Source: an uncultured Collinsella sp. (lineage in GTDB: Bacteria > Actinomycetota > Coriobacteriia > Coriobacteriales > Coriobacteriaceae). From it: 64,000 nucleotides of DNA. The stretch spans positions 1 to 64,000 of the forward strand of contig CABVAC010000005.1 in NCBI GenBank assembly GCA_902496275.1, written 5' to 3'. A model generated the notes under the pieces. That model worked only from the letters and a program-made list of their open reading frames with translations. It did no database searches and was not told where the DNA came from. Both the position numbers and the translations under genes were made by a program. Positions 61,493 to 64,000 of this stretch are shown one piece after another. The stretch's first letter is position 1. Every line of letters begins with the position of its first letter.

Positions 61493-64000
61493 TTGGCGCG
61501 CGGATCTGCACAAAACGCCAAAGGCAATAAGGCCAATAACCAACCGGCATCTGCTAAGGGTGCCGGTTCCCATCTGCGTGCCAATAAGGGCCACGAGTCC
61601 GAGTTCGATGATTTCGAGCCCTTGGTCGAGCCCTCGGCCAACCGCGATATCGCCGGCGTGGTCATTGCCGTTTTGGCGATTGCGTCCTTTATTGCCGTGA
61701 TTTCGCCGGCGACTGCGCCCGTTACGGCTGCGGTTGCCGGTTTCTACCACTTGGGCTTTGGTCTGGGCGCCTACGTGCTGCCGATCGTCATTTTGCTGTT
61801 TGCCGCCACGCTCTTTTTAGGCGAGGACTCGCCGCTCAACGTGCGCTCGGTCGCGGGCGGAGCCGTGGTCTTTATCACCGTTGTCTCCATTCTTTCGCTG
61901 ATGGTGCCGGGTACGAGCGACTCGTGTGACCTTATGTTCACGCCGCAAAATCTGTCCGCCTCGGGTGGCTACATCGGTGCGTTTATTGCGAGTGCGCTGC
62001 AGAATGCCCTGGGTAAGCCTATCGCGATGGTGGTCCTGTTGGGTCTGGCCGTCGTTGGTTTTGTCATCATCGGCTTTTCGGTGGGTGGCGTGCTGCGCTC
62101 TGCTCGCGACCGCGCGGCCGATTTTGCCGAGCGCCGTCGTGCCGATGTTAACGCGAGCCCGTGGGGTGACGACGAAGCCCTGTCGGTGCCCGGCGTTGCC
62201 CGTCCGCACCTGAGCATTCTTCGTCAAAAGGGCTCCGATGCTGCCGTGACCACGGTCATGGGCAACGATGTGGACCCGGTTTTGGACGATGACGACGAGG
62301 ACGAGGATCCGTTTGTCGACGTATCCGATGCCGTGGAGGCCGAGCGCGCTAAGACGACGCTGCTGCCGCGCCGTCATGTCAAGAAGGGCAAGGCCACGCC
62401 CAAGTTGAATACAAGCGAGCCCGACCCGTCTTGGTCCGATAGCGAGATTGAGCTTACCGAGGGCGATGACGAGGACGACGAGGCTCCGATTGAGACCGCA
62501 AAGACAACTTTGCTGCCGCGTCGCCATGCTAAGCGCGAACAGGTAACCGGCCAGCTTTCGATGGAAGACGACCCCGATAAGATCGACGAGTCCGAGCCGC
62601 CGTTTGCCGTGAGTCCTGTCTCGGCAACACCTCAGATTCCCGACTTCTTGAAGCATCCCAAGGTTGCCGATACGGCTGTCGCGGGCGCTGCCGAGGCGCC
62701 TACTCCTAGCGATGGGGGAGCGGTCAATGCCCCCGCGGATAACGAGGGCGAAGAAGAGGACGGCCTCAAGCTTCCGCCGCTCGAGATCCTGCACGCCAAC
62801 CCGCAGTCGGCGTCCTCCGCGTCATCTGACAAGGAGCTGGAACAGACTGCCGAGTCACTGCAATCCACCTTGCTTGAGTTTGGCCGCAGTGCCCGCGTGG
62901 TCGGCTGGATCGCCGGCCCCACGGTGACGACCTTTAAGCTGCAACCTGGCGAGGGCGAGCGCGTGAGCAAGATTTCGAGCCTCGAGGACGATATCGCGCT
63001 TTCGCTCGCTGCTCAGTCGGTGCGCATCTTTGCCCCGATCCCCGGTACCTCGCTTGTGGGTATCGAGATTCCCAATCGCAAGCGCCAGAACGTCAACCTG
63101 GGCGACGTGCTTCCCTATGTGAAGGGCGGTCCGCTCGAGCTGGCCATCGGTCGAGATGCCGAGGGCACGCCGGTCGTCGCTGACCTCGCCAAGATGCCCC
63201 ACCTGCTGATCGCCGGCACGACCGGTTCTGGTAAGTCGGTGATGATCAATTCCATCATCACGACCCTGCTCATGCGAGCCCTTCCCGAGGACGTTCGCCT
63301 GATCATGGTCGACCCCAAGCGCGTCGAGCTTGCGGGCTATAACGGTTTGCCGCATCTCTATGTGCCCGTGGTGACCGAGCCCAAGCAGGCCGCGAGCGCT
63401 CTGCAATGGGCCGTGTCCGAGATGGAGCGTCGCCTGAAGGTCTTCGAGCGTCTCAACGTGCGTAAGATCTCGACCTACAACGAAAAGCAGGCCGCCGGCG
63501 AGTTTGAGCATTACGACAACCCGCCCCAAAAGATGCCCTATCTGGTCATTATCATCGACGAGCTTTCGGACCTGATGATGGTCGCCGGCAAGGATGTCGA
63601 GGCCTCGATCGTTCGTATCGCCCAGCTGGGCCGTGCCGCCGGTATACACCTTATCGTGGCTACGCAGCGCCCCAGCTCCAACGTGGTGACGGGCCTCATC
63701 AAGGCCAACATCACCAACCGCATCGCCTTTAACGTCGCCACGGGCATCGACTCGCGCGTCATTATTGACCAGATGGGTGCCGAAAAGCTCACCGGTTTGG
63801 GCGACATGCTGTTCTCCAAGGTCGACTGGGGCAAGCCTCGCCGTATCCAGGGCTGCTTTGTCTCGGATGACGAAATCAACGAGATTGTCGAGTTCGTCAA
63901 GTCGCAGAGCGAGCCCGACTACCACGAGGAGATTCTGTCTGCCGTGGCGCCCGCTTCCATGTCCATGGCGGGTGGCGGCGGTATTGTCCGCACCGGAGTA
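61493..64000 (+). CDS. ftsK: FtsK/SpoIIIE-type DNA translocase, partial at right edge
   Basis: A septal DNA pump that clears chromosomes and activates Xer recombination. I translated it from TTG 61493, with GGAGG 5 nt upstream inside the rnj end. The first 836 residues are present. Four membrane helices lie between about 53 and 190, followed by an acidic linker of about 270 residues. The FtsK motor has FGPTVTTFKL-like GPTVTTFKLQPGEGE, Walker A GTTGSGKSVM (near residue 575), VDPKRVELAGYNGLPHL and IIDELSDLMM. The linker contains a repeated AKTTLLPRRH motif (residues about 286 and 336). The gamma domain is beyond the window. It is co-oriented with and adjacent to rnj. Confidence 0.95.
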   Translation, partial: MARGSAQNAKGNKANNQPASAKGAGSHLRANKGHESEFDDFEPLVEPSANRDIAGVVIAVLAIASFIAVISPATAPVTAAVAGFYHLGFGLGAYVLPIVILLFAATLFLGEDSPLNVRSVAGGAVVFITVVSILSLMVPGTSDSCDLMFTPQNLSASGGYIGAFIASALQNALGKPIAMVVLLGLAVVGFVIIGFSVGGVLRSARDRAADFAERRRADVNASPWGDDEALSVPGVARPHLSILRQKGSDAAVTTVMGNDVDPVLDDDDEDEDPFVDVSDAVEAERAKTTLLPRRHVKKGKATPKLNTSEPDPSWSDSEIELTEGDDEDDEAPIETAKTTLLPRRHAKREQVTGQLSMEDDPDKIDESEPPFAVSPVSATPQIPDFLKHPKVADTAVAGAAEAPTPSDGGAVNAPADNEGEEEDGLKLPPLEILHANPQSASSASSDKELEQTAESLQSTLLEFGRSARVVGWIAGPTVTTFKLQPGEGERVSKISSLEDDIALSLAAQSVRIFAPIPGTSLVGIEIPNRKRQNVNLGDVLPYVKGGPLELAIGRDAEGTPVVADLAKMPHLLIAGTTGSGKSVMINSIITTLLMRALPEDVRLIMVDPKRVELAGYNGLPHLYVPVVTEPKQAASALQWAVSEMERRLKVFERLNVRKISTYNEKQAAGEFEHYDNPPQKMPYLVIIIDELSDLMMVAGKDVEASIVRIAQLGRAAGIHLIVATQRPSSNVVTGLIKANITNRIAFNVATGIDSRVIIDQMGAEKLTGLGDMLFSKVDWGKPRRIQGCFVSDDEINEIVEFVKSQSEPDYHEEILSAVAPASMSMAGGGGIVRTGV

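Overview
The window is a dense, high-GC, mostly plus-strand stretch of bacterial core genome with no rRNA, tRNA, CRISPR array, intact insertion sequence or phage. The best guess for the host is an anaerobic actinobacterium of class Coriobacteriia, most likely Collinsella or a close relative. This is inference from gene content, not a database match. The actinobacterial marker is an mIHF-type gene directly before gmk and rpoZ. The remaining order is strikingly like Bacillus and other Firmicutes. Fermentative AdhE, PPDK with its regulatory kinase, and the NAD-linked PyrK/PyrD pair fit an anaerobe. Many starts are GTG or TTG.

Layout. 1-617 is the 5' part of a DNA polymerase IV gene on the minus strand. 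819-3309 is rpsP-khpA-rimM-trmD-lepB, followed by glyQ-glyS-ppsR-ppdK (3369-10281) and rplS-rnhB-yraN-comM-dprA-trmFO-xer (10492-17114). Next comes the translation, phospholipid and isoprenoid block rpsB-tsf-pyrH-frr-uppS-cdsA-dxr-rseP-ispG-proS (17334-27446). A minus-strand interlude (27625-31829) holds a small-molecule kinase, adhE and rpmB. It also contains an AT-rich patch with a transposase relic and a long palindrome upstream of adhE. The pyrimidine operon pyrR-B-C-K-D-F (32282-37605) follows behind a leader that folds as a plausible attenuator; pyrE and carAB are not here. Then come mihF-gmk-rpoZ-thiI, the DNA-uptake genes comEA-comEC with holA, rpsT, and lepA-dusB-hemW. Two DnaJ proteins follow, then mtaB-phoH-ybeY-dgkA-era-recO, rpsO-pnp, rnj, and an ftsK that runs off the right edge.

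How the parts relate. Most genes serve ribosome assembly, tRNA modification and charging, RNA turnover (pnp, rnj, ybeY) and envelope precursors (uppS, cdsA, dgkA). There is also natural competence (comM, dprA, comEA, comEC) and chromosome processing (xer, ftsK). Intergenic hairpins and promoter-like elements mark transcription-unit borders. The conserved extended -10 form (T/G)GC-TAnnnT recurs in front of rpsB, rpsT, mihF, holA, pyrR and adhE.

The items most worth a second look are these: a perfect 30-bp inverted repeat between pnp and rnj; the three-way RNA switch before pyrR; a DnaJ whose C-terminus is replaced by membrane helices; a site-2 protease with an inserted winged-helix-like segment; a Xer recombinase with no canonical start codon; a 12-bp operator-like palindrome upstream of adhE; and helically phased TTTACC repeats upstream of ppdK.
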